A stretch of DNA of 64,000 nt from contig CM019721.1 in assembly GCA_009760885.1 (NCBI GenBank), forward strand, positions 15,873,696-15,937,695, given 5' to 3'. Source of the DNA: Achatina immaculata. Its lineage: Eukaryota > Mollusca > Gastropoda > Stylommatophora > Achatinidae. A program made the position numbers and the translations under genes. Below the pieces are notes generated by a model that was not told where the DNA came from, ran no database searches, and saw only the letters and a program-made list of their open reading frames with translations. This document shows, piece after piece, positions 37,701 through 42,734 of this stretch (its first letter is position 1; every line of letters begins with the position of its first letter).

Positions 37701-40700
37701 CGGAATTCTGCACCTCTGAAAACTGACCGGTAACTAAGCCATTACTCTTAAGGTTGCCAACCAACCTAGGTAACTACGAGCTTATCTATTCCCTACATTA
37801 GAGGTCGCCAATGGTGTGGACAATCTTAGATGGTATTCCATATATTCTTACAGTTCTCCACAATGAATCTTTTTGTTTACTATAAAATGCCTTTTTAAAA
37901 TTTAAAGTCTATGAAGTTCAGGATGAATGTTTTTTTTCTTCAAGTATTATTCTTCTTGAGAACATATGGAATTCAAAAGTTATAAGCACAAAAACTAAGT
38001 TAAGACTATTCAATTCAAATGTAATATCCACCCTCATTTATGCATGAGAAAGCTGGAAAACAACTAAAGAAATAGAAAAGAAATTAGACTCTTTTGAAAA
38101 CAAATGCCTAAGGAAAATACTCGGCATCACGTGGAACGAATTCAAGAACAATGCAGAGATAAGACAGATGACTGAACAACAACCAGTCTCATGGGTGATC
38201 AGAAAAAGGAGATGGACATATGTTGGTCACTTGATGAGAAGAAATGATCAGAGAATCCCAAAACAAGCTATCAAGTGGAACACAACAGGCCGAAGGAAAA
38301 GAGGCAGACCGCGTGAAATTCTGAAGAGGACATTGTTAAGAGAGGCCAAATTAACAGGCATAAAATCCCATGATGAGGTTGAAAGACTCGCCGAAGACAG
38401 GAAAAATTGGCGAACTACTTTTCGAGCCCTATGTGACGTTTAACGGCACGGGAAGGATATAAGATAAGATTATTCTTAGATTAAAGATCTGGTCAAGACA
38501 ATTTCTCCCTTTTCGAAATCTTGCTTTTTCTCTCTTTGCTTCTTCCACTATATATTGAATTCTATTCAGAATAACTGTGGAAAATACTTTTGACACAACT
38601 GATAGTAAGGTTACTCCTCTCTAGGTATTGCAATTGCTAAGGTTGCCTTTCTTTGGCATTTTAACAATAATTCCTTTTTTCCATTTAGAAGGGACCTTTC
38701 GTCTTTCCAAACGCTATTAAACACTAGCTGATTACACGGCGTTGGTCGGGAATTTATTAATTATTAATACTGCGTAGTGGATTTCAGATCGCCATGTTTC
38801 TCTCACGGACAACCTTATGTTGCTTGCTCAAGTCACCCAAGACATTATTTTTTCTTGCTCCTGGAAGTGAACCACAGTTGTTGTATATTATCACGTTTTT
38901 GAGTTAAATTAATATTATAGTGAATTTGTAAAATACTTTACTCTATAATGTGTAGACTGTCCCTGTGACTTGTTGATCGTAATCTAGAACGCAGATCTCG
39001 CTGGAAATTGCAATCTCTTAAAGTTAAAAGGGAGATCCGTCGGAATGAGTGGTATCTTTGTGATAAAAACTGCATCACCTTCTGCATGTCATGTTAAGAT
39101 AGTCGCTTCAACTACATCCTCTTTACACACAGCCTTGTGTAGTTGCAAAGTTTTGGCGGGTCGAGGTTCGTAGTAAAATAATTGGAGATCCCCCCTTAAT
39201 TTTCACCCCCTCTCACCTTCCATGCGAATGGGGGCTGAACTTGGATGTAAACGGCATCGGGAGTATACCTACTCATCTCAACGACCCCGAAAACTATGGA
39301 CTCGACACTAATATCGGTCGTTTTCGATTACTTTTACATGTCACCCTATCGCACCCTACCCCTCTCTCACTCCCCATGCCGATAGAGGCTGAAACTGGAC
39401 GTAAACGGCATCGGGGGTGTAACTATTCATCTCAACGACCCATAAAACTATGGAATCGACACTAGTATTGGTAGTTGTCGATTACAGAGACCATCAAAAT
39501 TATATGAAATTGCCATAGGAGGCTAAAATGCTGATATTAGACCACCACCGCTCTATTTCACGATTATCTCCAGAGACCACCTTTTTTCCTCCTTGAATTT
39601 AGTGGATAGAATGTCACCCCTTCCCACCCCCGTCCCTAGGGGTGCTAGGGATGTCACATCCCATGGTACATTTCTCCAGACTGTAAGTTATAAGTGTACG
39701 AAGCTTAGTTGAAATTGCTCCAGAAGTCCCAGAGTTATGCTGGAATTCATACACACATCCATTATATTTTTTTTTCTGTAGTTGGCTCATATTGTCAATA
39801 TTAATAGCTTTTAAAATTTCGGCTGTTATTTCATCTTCACCTGCAGCATTGTTGTTAGCCATTAGATTCCCTGCTGTTTCATTTTCATGCAATGTGATTT
39901 CATCTAAGGTAACATTTAGTTGTGGGATTGGTAAGTCAGTTCCAAGGTCTCTCAATTCTTTTGGGTGTGGTCAATTAAGTATTTCTTGGAAGTGTTCACC
40001 CCATCTTTGCTTTTTGCCTTTACTTGATGTTAATAATATGCCAGTTTTGCTAGGGATTGGTCTTTCTTTTGGATGCAGTAGTACCTGTTTGCCTCTTATG
40101 TATATAATATGGAGCTTTGCTGTCGCCTATTTTTGCTGCCTTCTCTGGTTCTTTTGTCCGTGTATTCTTTTTTATCCTGTCTAGTTGAACTTTTTGCTTT
40201 ATTGTCTAGTTCTTTGTATGTTGCTTTTGCCAAATCTCTTCCAAGATCTGTCTTTACATTCAACATGGCTAATTTGGCTGCTCGTCTTTCATGTATATAT
40301 TTCCATGTGTTATCTGATATCCATGCTTTTCTACTTTTTTTTTGCAGACCAGCACTTGTTTTTGCTGCTGTACTGTAAAAATTCCATAATTCATCTATAT
40401 CTGTCTCCTCTACCTCAATGAGTGCAGCAAACTGTTTGGTAAGTTCTAGATTAAAATTACTCCTAGTAATTTCATCCTGTAGACAATGACTGTTTATCTT
40501 TCTGAGTATTGCTTTCTTGTTTTGGCTTTTCAGTTTTAAACTCATTTACGGGGCATGTAAGATCTCGTGTGAAGTTGTCATCTCTTCAGAAACGCGAACC
40601 AACTTTCCTGGTGATCCGATAGCTCCGAGACAGGAAATTTTAGAACTGAAACCACTCAGATCCAGAAGGTTGATAACTTTAACGCACAACTTACACAACT

Positions 40701-42163
40701 TACACAATAATTTTGTACGACGCAACTTTTCTGAGTCACGACTCAGAGTGTAATATAATCCTTGTATATATCTCACTTTCTCAGATTGCACTTGTGACTA
40801 TTCCTGCAGTTTTAATTAGTTGTAGTAGTTTCATGTAGTTATCACAGCCAACAATGCTTTCTCCTTTCGCTTTACTATGAAAATTAACTATGCACAAGAG
40901 AATGAATCAGAATATAGTAATGCTGAATATATTTTATTACTGCTTTAAATCATTTGTTTAAACTTAACGTTTATTTCATTAAATGCATTATGCTAAATTC
41001 TATTTGTATGTGTCTTCACAAAGGGTGTGAGTCATCACTTTGCGTAAACACAGTTTCTATGTTATGCATTTATTTTAGGAGTGTTATTACGGAACAAAAA
41101 ACTCATAAAACATCAATGTGCTGTAGAAACAATTACGAGCAGGTCTTGACTTATCGGCCATTTCTACAGATTAAATCTTATGAGGTAGGATAGTTTTTAG
41201 CTTTTTAAAACTTTTTTTTTTGATAACTCGTTAGAGGTAAGCAAATATGACACTTCATGTTTCCGCAATTATCTTGTGCACTAGATTTATTTTCATCCTT
41301 GTTCATGTCATTGAAAGTCTGTCATGTAAGGACCAAGAAATGTCAGGGTAAAATAATGTGTTCGCAGAAAATCTAAGCACTTCTATAGCTCGTATGTTGA
41401 ACTATTTTCAGCAATTATGGTATTTCTATTTATGCCAGTTACAGTTCGTGCAAGTACACCCTGCATGCAGGTATATACTGCCAGTTACAGTTCGTGGAAG
41501 AACACTCTGCATGCAGGTATATACTACCAGTTACAATTCGTGCAAGTACACCCTGCATGCAGGTATATACTGCCAGTTACAGTTCGTGCAAGAGCACCCT
41601 GCATGCAGGTATATACTGCTAGTTACAATTTGTGCAAGTACACCCTGCATGTAGGTATATACTGCCAGTTACAGTTCGTGCAAGAACACCCTGCATGCAG
41701 GTATATACTGCCAGTTACAGTTCGTGCAAGAACACCCTGCATGCAGGTGTATACTCGCATTCGAAGTCAACGCTTGTGCTTCCTGTCTGTCACAACTTGC
41801 GACATTAAATTAACTCATCATAACTTTAGATTAAACATTTCTATAGTTAATAATGGCTTGTGTAATCAGATTTAAATATATCTAATCGAGCGACACACAA
41901 TAAAATTTAATGTAAAGGTAGCAAAATAGATGACTATTCGTCACTGGTGCCGTAACAATACACTTGTCATGGATATTTGCTTTTTTCCTCTTGAGGTAAC
42001 GCAACACTTACTCATCGACGACGACGAAGAATGTGGTTGTTTACGTTAGTTATAACAAAGACTTACTTGTCACATTTTCAGCTTGGAAACCTTTGTTGTC
42101 GATGCCATCTTGCGACTGCTTGTGATCTGTACAAATCGGCAAGTTATAGCTGGAGCGCTTCAT
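6782..42163 (-). CDS. Oatp: Partial organic anion transporting polypeptide (OATP/SLCO) gene, first five coding exons
   Basis: OATPs are 12-TM plasma-membrane carriers that take up amphipathic organic anions; in insects one member imports ecdysteroids. The coding join is 42163-42067, 31319-31186, 23393-23307, 22799-22559, 7021-6782, totalling 799 nt. All four introns begin GT and end AG, and exon phases (1,0,0,1, then 1 at the exit) match at each junction, which is hard to get by chance. Family landmarks appear in order: CGMGSCRPNFLQ, TM1, ITTLEKHFNFSSSVSGF, TM3, then SPRQSYIGTYVDDNV. The Kazal-like loop and TM5-12 are not seen, so the 3' half lies beyond base 6782. Introns are 10.7, 7.8, 0.5 and 15.5 kb and, except the 0.5-kb one, full of transposons. 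I cannot say which OATP paralogue this is. Confidence 0.9.
7129..7850. mobile_element. Foldback element built from two inverted copies of a DUF4817-type transposase N-terminus
   Basis: Arms about 7129-7440 and 7545-7850 are inverted copies about 300 bp long. Outer matches include AACGGATCATG and AGTCC(A/G)TGAAACATTT; inner matches include GAATACGCAAGAACC and ACAGTATCAAGAAGTGGTAT. The left arm in the plus frame reads EYARTSSVVTVQRRF then, after one stop, AELQKAAHVFNSIKKWYTKF and LNEDCLCTDPRQERPVPREE, a helix-turn-helix head of the kind annotated DUF4817 in arthropod DNA transposons. No catalytic DDE domain is present. It lies in OATP intron 4, about 110 bp from exon 5. Confidence 0.75.
7851..8879. 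other. Unassigned sequence
   Basis: A 116-codon open frame at 8585-8935 gives a Ser/Thr/His-rich product that I cannot relate to any family, without splice or start context. No repeats, TIRs or LINE motifs recognised. It sits in OATP intron 4. Confidence 0.4.
9107..10915 (-). mobile_element. Element B LINE, 5'-truncated, inserted in element E
   Basis: Minus-strand RT and C-terminal domain: RILRLYGIPSKIINIIGDLY and FQIETGVKEGCILSPLLFGI at 10500-10330, then a decayed C-terminal block to the 3' end at about 9110. A 9-bp duplication TATACATAT at 9098-9106 and 10916-10924 marks the insertion into element E, which resumes on both sides. An element A piece at 9657-9990 is nested inside. Stops and indels make it inactive. 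Confidence 0.85.
9657..9990 (+). mobile_element. Element A 3' fragment nested in element B
   Basis: Encodes LNIEEGWLVKRIKERKLKYF and the GHIKRHD block, then a frame-broken RPRWKWLQD-type segment, ending in six imperfect AATG repeats. Flanked by AATTCTAA (9649-9656 and 9991-9998), so it inserted into the element B copy after that copy had entered element E. Three insertion ages are therefore stacked here. Confidence 0.82.
12075..14400 (+). mobile_element. Element E LINE, plus-strand half of the inverted pair: reverse transcriptase, RNase H, 3' region
   Basis: RT pieces: a degraded RKLSPIKRYDNQCII start near 12165, VLRYRSWISEPKT near 12400, DDILTY near 12545, YLGITFDRSLSFANHVDNVI near 12763 and KLERIQNKAMRVLGC near 12980, all scattered over several frames. 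RNase H begins VLSTDSSVTKGSKRAYC near 13755 and continues AVGWLVNQEVSHVVAVMNSG. Catalytic residues are damaged. The 3' region to about 14400 matches 9105-8880 in reverse at roughly 80%. An element B copy is inserted at 13364-13740. Confidence 0.78.
13364..13740 (-). mobile_element. Element B 3' fragment nested in element E
   Basis: Minus-strand C-terminal block IPKQAIKWNTKGRRNRGRTR, LLREASLVEITSLDEVEKLA and MRALCDV, with the 3' tail at the left end. Flanked by a perfect 10-bp duplication CTGGGTCTTC at 13354-13363 and 13741-13750. Removing it restores continuous element E RNase H sequence. Confidence 0.88.
14505..14810 (-). mobile_element. Jockey-type reverse transcriptase fragment (element E relative)
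   Basis: Minus strand: GYRVITMQSALGKVKERLLQ, then SILAYDIYEGFQRKDETAGT and AIDLEDAYSLGVLK. This is the YRPI/GK-x-xERL and FR-K-x-x-A-x-DLE-x-AY region of Jockey-group RTs. It is truncated at both ends and diverged from the two copies next door, so it may be another family member. Confidence 0.65.
14811..15975. other. Unassigned; short GA tract and a partial local duplication
   Basis: Contains (GA)n at about 14918-14935 and two related segments sharing GCTACCAGGTGCA ... GACCAAAGTC (about 15509 and 15592). The string AGCAGTAGGCGCAGTGAC-like and later AATAAA-like motifs could belong to an LTR element leader, but I see no LTR pair, primer binding site or gag/pol frame. Nothing supportable as a gene. 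Confidence 0.4.
15985..16607 (+). mobile_element. Element A 3' fragment with target duplication
   Basis: Encodes LEEVESFEYLGSLLTNNGDT, MREIKRRTSITLQKVKQIKN, a frameshift in the ACIFPIATYACETWT block, then LNIEEGWLV and GKRKRGRPKRRWLQD, ending ATGAATGAATGA. Flanked by AACAC(A/G)GTT at 15976-15984 and 16608-16616. It lies in OATP intron 4. Confidence 0.85.
16617..17504. other. Unassigned intronic sequence
   Basis: A G-rich run near 17200-17225 is the only local oddity. No coding, repeat or RNA signal recognised. Confidence 0.5.
17780..18060 (-). pseudogene. hAT transposase C-terminal dimerisation (hATC) fragment
   Basis: Minus strand: FHSESLVKCWCKRNDVYPEF, then VRLPFTSTYVCGYGLSHFV. This matches the hATC pattern W-x-x-Y-P-x-L ... 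LP-F-(A/T)-TTYLCE-x-GFS. The frame is then broken by stops and an indel. It lies at the 3' end of the hAT element and is separated from the rest of the transposase by an element E insertion. Confidence 0.72.
18110..19322 (+). mobile_element. Element E LINE reverse transcriptase fragment inside the hAT
   Basis: Plus strand: NPIEVEEARQTIKSAKMVHS near 18152, KKEETVVVALDLEDAYNIVD near 18496, LFNVQVYSTDIVLLFGNG near 18717, RTLAYADGILTYE near 18781 and HVDNVIQK near 19063. The catalytic box is YADG instead of YADD. Many stops. It interrupts the hAT transposase between its middle and hATC parts, so it arrived after the hAT. Confidence 0.75.
19323..19700 (-). pseudogene. hAT transposase middle fragment (ZBED5-like)
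   Basis: Minus strand: FTTQCLARLPYLADIFAKVS then DVSLAMQ, a stop, CKNIFTENDIIHGFKRKLRF, and DSFHDLKDVLEEMHGC. The series KLAYL(A/H)DIF ... LN ... LQG ... N(I/V)F ... D-x-I-x-x-F-x-(R/K)KL is typical of the ZBED5/SCAND3 group of hAT transposases. At least one in-frame stop is present. Confidence 0.72.
19775..19900 (+). repeat. Short tandem repeat, about four ~32-bp units
   Basis: Units of GTGGCAG-T(6-8)-CTTCCTTCATGTT vary mainly in T-run length. Because units differ in length, several frames stay open and read Phe/Leu/Ser-rich low-complexity peptide; this is a repeat, not a gene. Confidence 0.85.
20540..21778 (+). mobile_element. A-like LINE (RTE-like) inside the hAT
   Basis: LISHASKILLRIILKRMERK, VGFRPGRGTRDHI, MRDIIEKCRQFNVDLHTCLV, RHGCILSPYFFNIYGENIMK, EIRYINGTVLLS, FEYLGSIITTNGDCAVEIKR. 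It aligns motif for motif with element A but is clearly diverged. The RT catalytic box is YINGT in place of YADDT. The C-terminal part is frame-broken and the copy ends CATGAATGAATGAATAC, the same tail type. A run of 11-12 G at about 21043-21056 interrupts the frame. Confidence 0.78.
22559..22799 (-). CDS. Oatp: OATP exon 4: ITTLEK motif, TM2 and TM3
   Basis: 241 nt, 80 codons plus one base. Starts ITTLEKHFNFSSSVSGFIMS, then CNDLGYLTTTLFISHY, a basic loop RRTHIPRA, and a second hydrophobic helix ending about CATAFFATRG. The (I/T)TLE(K/R)-x-F-x-SSS-SGF pattern and the short Gly/Arg-His-x-PR loop between TM2 and TM3 are strongly OATP-like. The acceptor is CTACCACAG|ATC and the donor GAGT|GTAAGT. 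Intron 3 upstream is only about 507 bp and holds no recognisable transposon copy. A hAT element lies 51 bp beyond the donor. Confidence 0.95.
22940..22970 (+). repeat. Orphan 30-bp match to element D in OATP intron 3
   Basis: AGGAATGTAATCATGGAAAG followed by GGACAGCATT differs by about one base from 24874-24907 within element D's linker. No further homology extends on either side that I can see. It is the only repeat-like feature in this short intron. Confidence 0.5.
23307..23393 (-). CDS. Oatp: OATP exon 3: first transmembrane helix
   Basis: 87 nt, 29 codons, phase 0 at both ends. It encodes GCKNIACFSAAYSLIGLVTS followed by ALNSYINSQ, a hydrophobic helix ending in the Y-x-x-SQ that directly precedes the ITTLEK sequence in OATPs. 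The acceptor is CACGCAG|GGC and the donor CAA|GTAAGT. It is too short and too split to stand out as an open frame; it was found from the family sequence pattern and the splice sites. Confidence 0.9.
24913..26087. mobile_element. 1,175-bp composite insertion in element D with 13-bp duplication
   Basis: AGCATTCTAATTA occurs at 24900-24912 and 26088-26100. Deleting the insert rejoins element D as ...MERDSILI-SCSEYTRELYG, in frame. Inside, 25880-26030 is an inverted, diverged copy of two separated pieces, 24915-24957 and 25330-25435. An element A fragment occupies 25563-25870. The type of the outer element is not clear: no transposase, and the ends are not simple TIRs. Confidence 0.75.
25563..25870 (+). 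mobile_element. Element A 3' fragment
   Basis: LNFEEGWLVKRIKQRKLKYF, GHIKRHDNLEKTVLEGYIM, KRKRGRPRRR then a stop, SAAGYLAHNREAYRSAVWEA, and an AATGAATGAATGAATGG tail. It lies between the arms of the surrounding inverted repeat. Confidence 0.82.
27042..27835 (+). mobile_element. Element B LINE fragment, 5'-truncated
   Basis: HIEKQKPLILKFIGLKK, then NRDLNNGYVYAVSTEEGMSE, a short deletion, NLEKIWH, and the C-terminal block RHNQKIPNKLSSGTQNSEEK-type sequence in shifted frames, ending MRALCDV near 27810. Several internal deletions. It abuts the 3' break of element D. Confidence 0.75.
27895..29830 (-). mobile_element. Element A LINE, best-preserved copy (reverse transcriptase and C-terminal domain)
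   Basis: RTE-like LINE, 5'-truncated, 1,936 bp. Two long minus frames: 29615-29037 (192 aa; KNGKSPGCDEITAEFIKAGG, TNYRTVALISYASKILLKII, VQAGFRQGRGSRDHI) and 29004-27898 (368 aa; YLSFIDYSKAFDCVQHQKLW, GVRQGCILSPYLFNLYTENI, EIRYADDTVLLSTTQEGMEK, ACIFPIATYACETWTLNKTA, GKRKRGRPKRRWLQDIVDDL). The YADD box is intact. Comparison with 60700 shows a 1-nt deletion near 29033 separating the frames. The endonuclease is absent. Duplication GGGGAAGATATT at 27883-27894 and 29831-29842; (AATG)n tail. In OATP intron 2. Confidence 0.92.
29831..29925. repeat. Hairpin scar at the 5' junction of the element A copy
   Basis: After the second target duplication (29831-29842) comes a 33-bp inverted copy (29847-29879) of the downstream flank 29893-29925, then a third GGGGAAGATATT at 29881-29892. 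The arms are perfect; the 13-nt loop is the repeated target site. This is direct sequence evidence of a template switch during insertion or repair. Confidence 0.93.
29893..30465 (+). mobile_element. RTE-like LINE C-terminal fragment (element D relative)
   Basis: YLGTIVTSDARCTEEIRARL, AMAKTAFGKMKNILI, then frame-shifted REFYFVQVKNEP, a decayed TCGSC-type block, KFLGHISRREGLEKLVVAER and WREMTAYA near 30418. This is the usual order for the post-RT region of RTE-like LINEs (LG-x-x-(I/V)TSD ... FLGHI-x-RR-GLE). Its 5' side was cut by the element A insertion. Confidence 0.68.
30466..31180. other. Intron sequence with no recognised feature
   Basis: A short G-rich run at 30634-30660 is present. No coding or repeat signal beyond this. 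It is OATP intron 2, just downstream of exon 2. Confidence 0.5.
31186..31319 (-). CDS. Oatp: OATP exon 2: pre-TM1 region with CGMGSCRPNFLQ motif
   Basis: 134 nt. With the phase-1 base of exon 1 it encodes 45 residues: a charged stretch rich in Lys, Glu and Asn, then DISCGMGSCRPNFLQ. A Gly-x-Gly-x-x-(R)P-x-x-LQ motif just before TM1 is characteristic of OATPs. The acceptor is preceded by a pyrimidine-rich run and ends GCAAAG; the donor is CAG|GTAAAA. A longer open frame covers the same bases in another phase, but that phase gives no recognisable protein. Two nearly identical element A copies flank this exon at 27.9 and 33.0 kb. Confidence 0.88.
31325..31945. other. Intron sequence with a long TA microsatellite
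   Basis: (TA)n with interruptions at about 31690-31760. The rest shows no gene or element signature. It is OATP intron 1 upstream of exon 2. Confidence 0.6.
31950..32712 (+). mobile_element. Element B LINE 3' portion with a long open frame
   Basis: Starts inside the RT (DTLSSLASKIGLEINKDKTK) and runs VEEVNQFAYLCNYIDQDGDN, IYACESW-type LSYACESWKTTKEIVK, IRKILGIKWNEFKNNAEIRQ, VIRKRRWTYVGHVMRR, then a frameshift to IPKQAIKWNTTGQRKRGRPR. Open 32033-32563. Ends GATATAAGATATAAGAT at 32712, where an element A piece begins directly. Confidence 0.85.
32713..32885 (+). mobile_element. Element A 3' terminal piece, GACTGAC-tailed subfamily
   Basis: VLEGYIMGKRKR, then frame-broken RRLLQDIV, YNREAYRRAVREAKFRTGHA-like sequence, ending GCAAATGACTGACTAC. 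The tail is GACTGAC instead of repeated AATG, shared with copies ending near 2090, 55890 and 63950. Confidence 0.75.
32998..33568 (-). mobile_element. Element A LINE 3' fragment, nearly identical to the 27.9-kb copy
   Basis: 571 bp, one 179-codon minus frame from MREIKRRTSIALQKVKQIKN to AVWEAKFRKGHAKE with (AATG)n tail. By eye only about three bases differ from 27895-28450. Flanked by TGTACTT at 32991-32997 and 33569-33575. The low divergence makes both recent insertions. It lies in OATP intron 1, same orientation as the 27.9-kb copy, with exon 2 between them. Confidence 0.92.
33576..33990. other. Intron sequence, nothing recognised
   Basis: No coding, splice-paired or repeat signal seen. 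Confidence 0.5.
33995..34235 (+). mobile_element. Candidate tRNA-derived SINE
   Basis: TAGCTAAGATGC resembles a pol III A box and GGTTCATTTCGG about 50 nt later resembles a B box. A tRNA-like head is followed by an unrelated body with C-runs (34143-34154) and G-runs (34222-34228). The B box is off consensus and I see no second copy in the window. Confidence 0.35.
34458..35714 (-). mobile_element. mariner transposon, complete ends, inactive transposase
   Basis: 1,257 bp flanked by TA (34456-34457, 35715-35716). Terminal repeats CGAGG(C/G)(G/T)TGATTGATA are matched at both ends with few mismatches. The minus frame at 35536-35072 starts MDKISHRAIIRYICIKGLSS and carries the helix-turn-helix region with YSTVKKWAAQFKHGRESLED. 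After a frameshift, the catalytic MDETW box reads MGETW, the HQDNAPAHT region is deleted to about FYKSPVAIAT, and the YSPDLSPSDYYL box is retained. It should not transpose by itself. Confidence 0.93.
35717..35934. other. Short spacer, nothing recognised
   Basis: Runs from the mariner to the start of the interrupted element B copy. No feature seen. Confidence 0.4.
36149..36745 (+). mobile_element. Element B copy nested in opposite orientation, with internal deletion
   Basis: DSLTSFC-type start, then IRKRRSKYVGYVMRRNNQRI, SKQAIKWSTTDRRERDRPRE and DVERLAENRK, ending near CGTTTAACGTTGTAAGATG. Host element B resumes on both sides (ACCCAACCAGTG | TTACCTTTGCAGCAT). About 200 bp are missing internally near 36425. 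Confidence 0.75.
36900..37797. mobile_element. Probable solo LTR (898 bp)
   Basis: Starts TGTAAGAATAGAT and ends ATCTATTCCCTACA: the TG...CA ends lie within a short inverted repeat. The flanks GTAG (36896-36899) and TTAG (37798-37801) would be a 4-bp duplication with one mismatch, and element B continues across. A TTTATATACTGG at about 37669 could be a TATA box. No internal gag/pol sequence is nearby. A single-copy call from ends only. Confidence 0.55.
37955..38468 (+). mobile_element. Element B 3' copy nested in opposite orientation, with perfect duplication
   Basis: Runs LENIWNSKVISTKTKLRLFN, one stop in the YAC-ESW block, IRKRRWTYVGHLMRRNDQRI, LLREAKLTGIKSHDEVERLA, FRALCDV, then the GATATAAGATAAG tail. 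Flanked by ATTATTCTT at 37946-37954 and 38469-38477. The C-terminal frame 38168-38443 is intact, so it is relatively young. Confidence 0.88.
38742..39775 (-). mobile_element. Helitron-like insertion, 3' end defined
   Basis: On the minus strand the right-hand end reads GCCGTGTAATCAGCTAG followed by T, the CTAG|T terminus of Helitrons; the 51.2-kb copy has the same end with GCCGGGTAATCAGCTAG. Element B is continuous on the two sides. The inside holds a two-unit tandem block (39215-39490) and a GTTATGCTGGAAT...ACACACATCC segment. No Rep/helicase frame is visible. The 5' end is not resolved. Confidence 0.62.
39215..39490 (+). repeat. Two-unit tandem duplication of about 145 bp
   Basis: Both units share GTAAACGGCATCGGG, ATCTCAACGACCC and CGACACTA(A/G)TAT(C/T)GGT. 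Divergence between units is visible but modest. It lies inside the Helitron-like insertion. Confidence 0.8.
40561..41433. other. Intron sequence, nothing firm
   Basis: An ACAACTTACACAACTTACACAA doublet near 40684 is the only local repeat. Several open frames of 80-odd codons occur by chance and have no family resemblance. Confidence 0.45.
41434..41755 (+). repeat. Minisatellite: seven 46-bp units with an alternating pattern
   Basis: Unit: GCCAGTTACAGTTCGTGCAA + GTACACCCTGCATGCAGGTA + TATACT. Units 3 and 5 carry ACAATT with GTACACC; units 2, 4, 6 and 7 carry ACAGTT with GAACAC or GAGCAC; unit 1 is mixed. Each unit holds the palindrome CTGCATGCAG. Since 46 is not a multiple of 3, open frames across it are artefacts. 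It is about 310 bp into OATP intron 1 from the exon 1 donor. Confidence 0.95.
42067..42163 (-). CDS. Oatp: OATP exon 1: start codon and cytosolic N-terminus
   Basis: Reads MKRSSYNLPICTDHKQSQDG and 12 more residues ending in ENVT, then one base of the next codon, followed by donor GTAAGT at 42066-42061. This ATG is chosen because there is an in-frame TGA roughly 75 nt upstream and no in-frame ATG between. The segment is hydrophilic, as expected of the cytosolic N-terminus. On its own it would not be recognised; support comes from its strong donor and from joining in phase to exon 2. A possible acceptor (ATTCAG) at about 42295 suggests the exon carries 5' UTR. Confidence 0.72.
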
Positions 42164-42497
42164 GCCGGGATGTCCAGTAAATAGCTTGTGGCAGATTCTA
42201 GATACCACTCCTGGAAAATTGTGTTCTTGTCAGCAGTTTCAATTTGACACGTTCCTCGGCTGCTGGCTCCAAAGTTGCGATGGTCAGTTGAGAACTGAAT
42301 ATTTCAAAAATAAAATACAGGCAACCGCTTGCCATAACTGTTTCTTCCTAATTTGACTTCCAATTCAATTCATAATAAAATTTTACAAATAAATGTATAT
42401 TCTGTCAAAATGCCCGCGCATTCATTTTGAAAGGTCTATTAATTTCATGATTACGATCTAATGTAGCGTAAAATGTTAGGCCGTGAACTATACTTAC

Positions 42498-42640
42498 TTT
42501 CATTTTCTTGTGAAGATATTCTAGTATAATGGCATTTGCTCTAAACCATTTTAAATGAGGGCCAAGTGATCCCACTGGTTCGGGAGGACTTGAAGAAGTA
42601 TCTCTTCCTCCGTGCTCGCTTAAACAGCTGAGGTGTGGTC
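42498..42640 (-). other. Candidate non-coding leader exon of the OATP gene
   Basis: On the minus strand the sequence ...AAAATGAAA is followed by a consensus donor GTAAGTAT at 42497-42490, and an acceptor-like ATTCAG lies near 42295 just upstream of exon 1. A leader exon splicing to exon 1 would fit. The 5' limit given is arbitrary and there is no TATA box or other promoter signal I would trust. RNA data would be needed. Confidence 0.22.
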
Positions 42641-42734
42641 AAGAACCTTTGACCACAGTAAGCGTGTGTCAAGCTCCCATTCTGCAACAGAATAATCATT
42701 CTGCTACAACTTCTATACAGTCCATCTTATTCGT

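Larger units (their letters stand above)
35935..40560 (-). mobile_element. Element B LINE interrupted by four later insertions
   Basis: Minus-strand element B segments at 35935-36148, 36746-36899, 37798-37954, 38478-38741 and 39776-40560 follow each other colinearly: TKIMKLLNNHEGQIYMKGT, the IETGVK/RR finger, RILRIYGIPS-type sequence, the 38.5-38.7 kb RT start, and the linker with IPQLNVTLDEITLHENETAG and RAAKLAMLNVKTDLGRDLAK. The gaps are filled by a plus-strand B copy, a probable solo LTR, a second plus-strand B copy, and a Helitron-like piece. The 3' end is truncated. Confidence 0.8.

Noticed and set aside
41434..41755. CRISPR-like array of regular repeats
   Set aside because: There are no unique spacers; the 46-bp units are contiguous. 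The context is eukaryotic.
41358..41875. Cys/Tyr-rich repetitive proteins across 41.4-41.9 kb
   Set aside because: The minisatellite unit is 46 bp, so every frame reads through shifted repeats. There is no start context or splice support.
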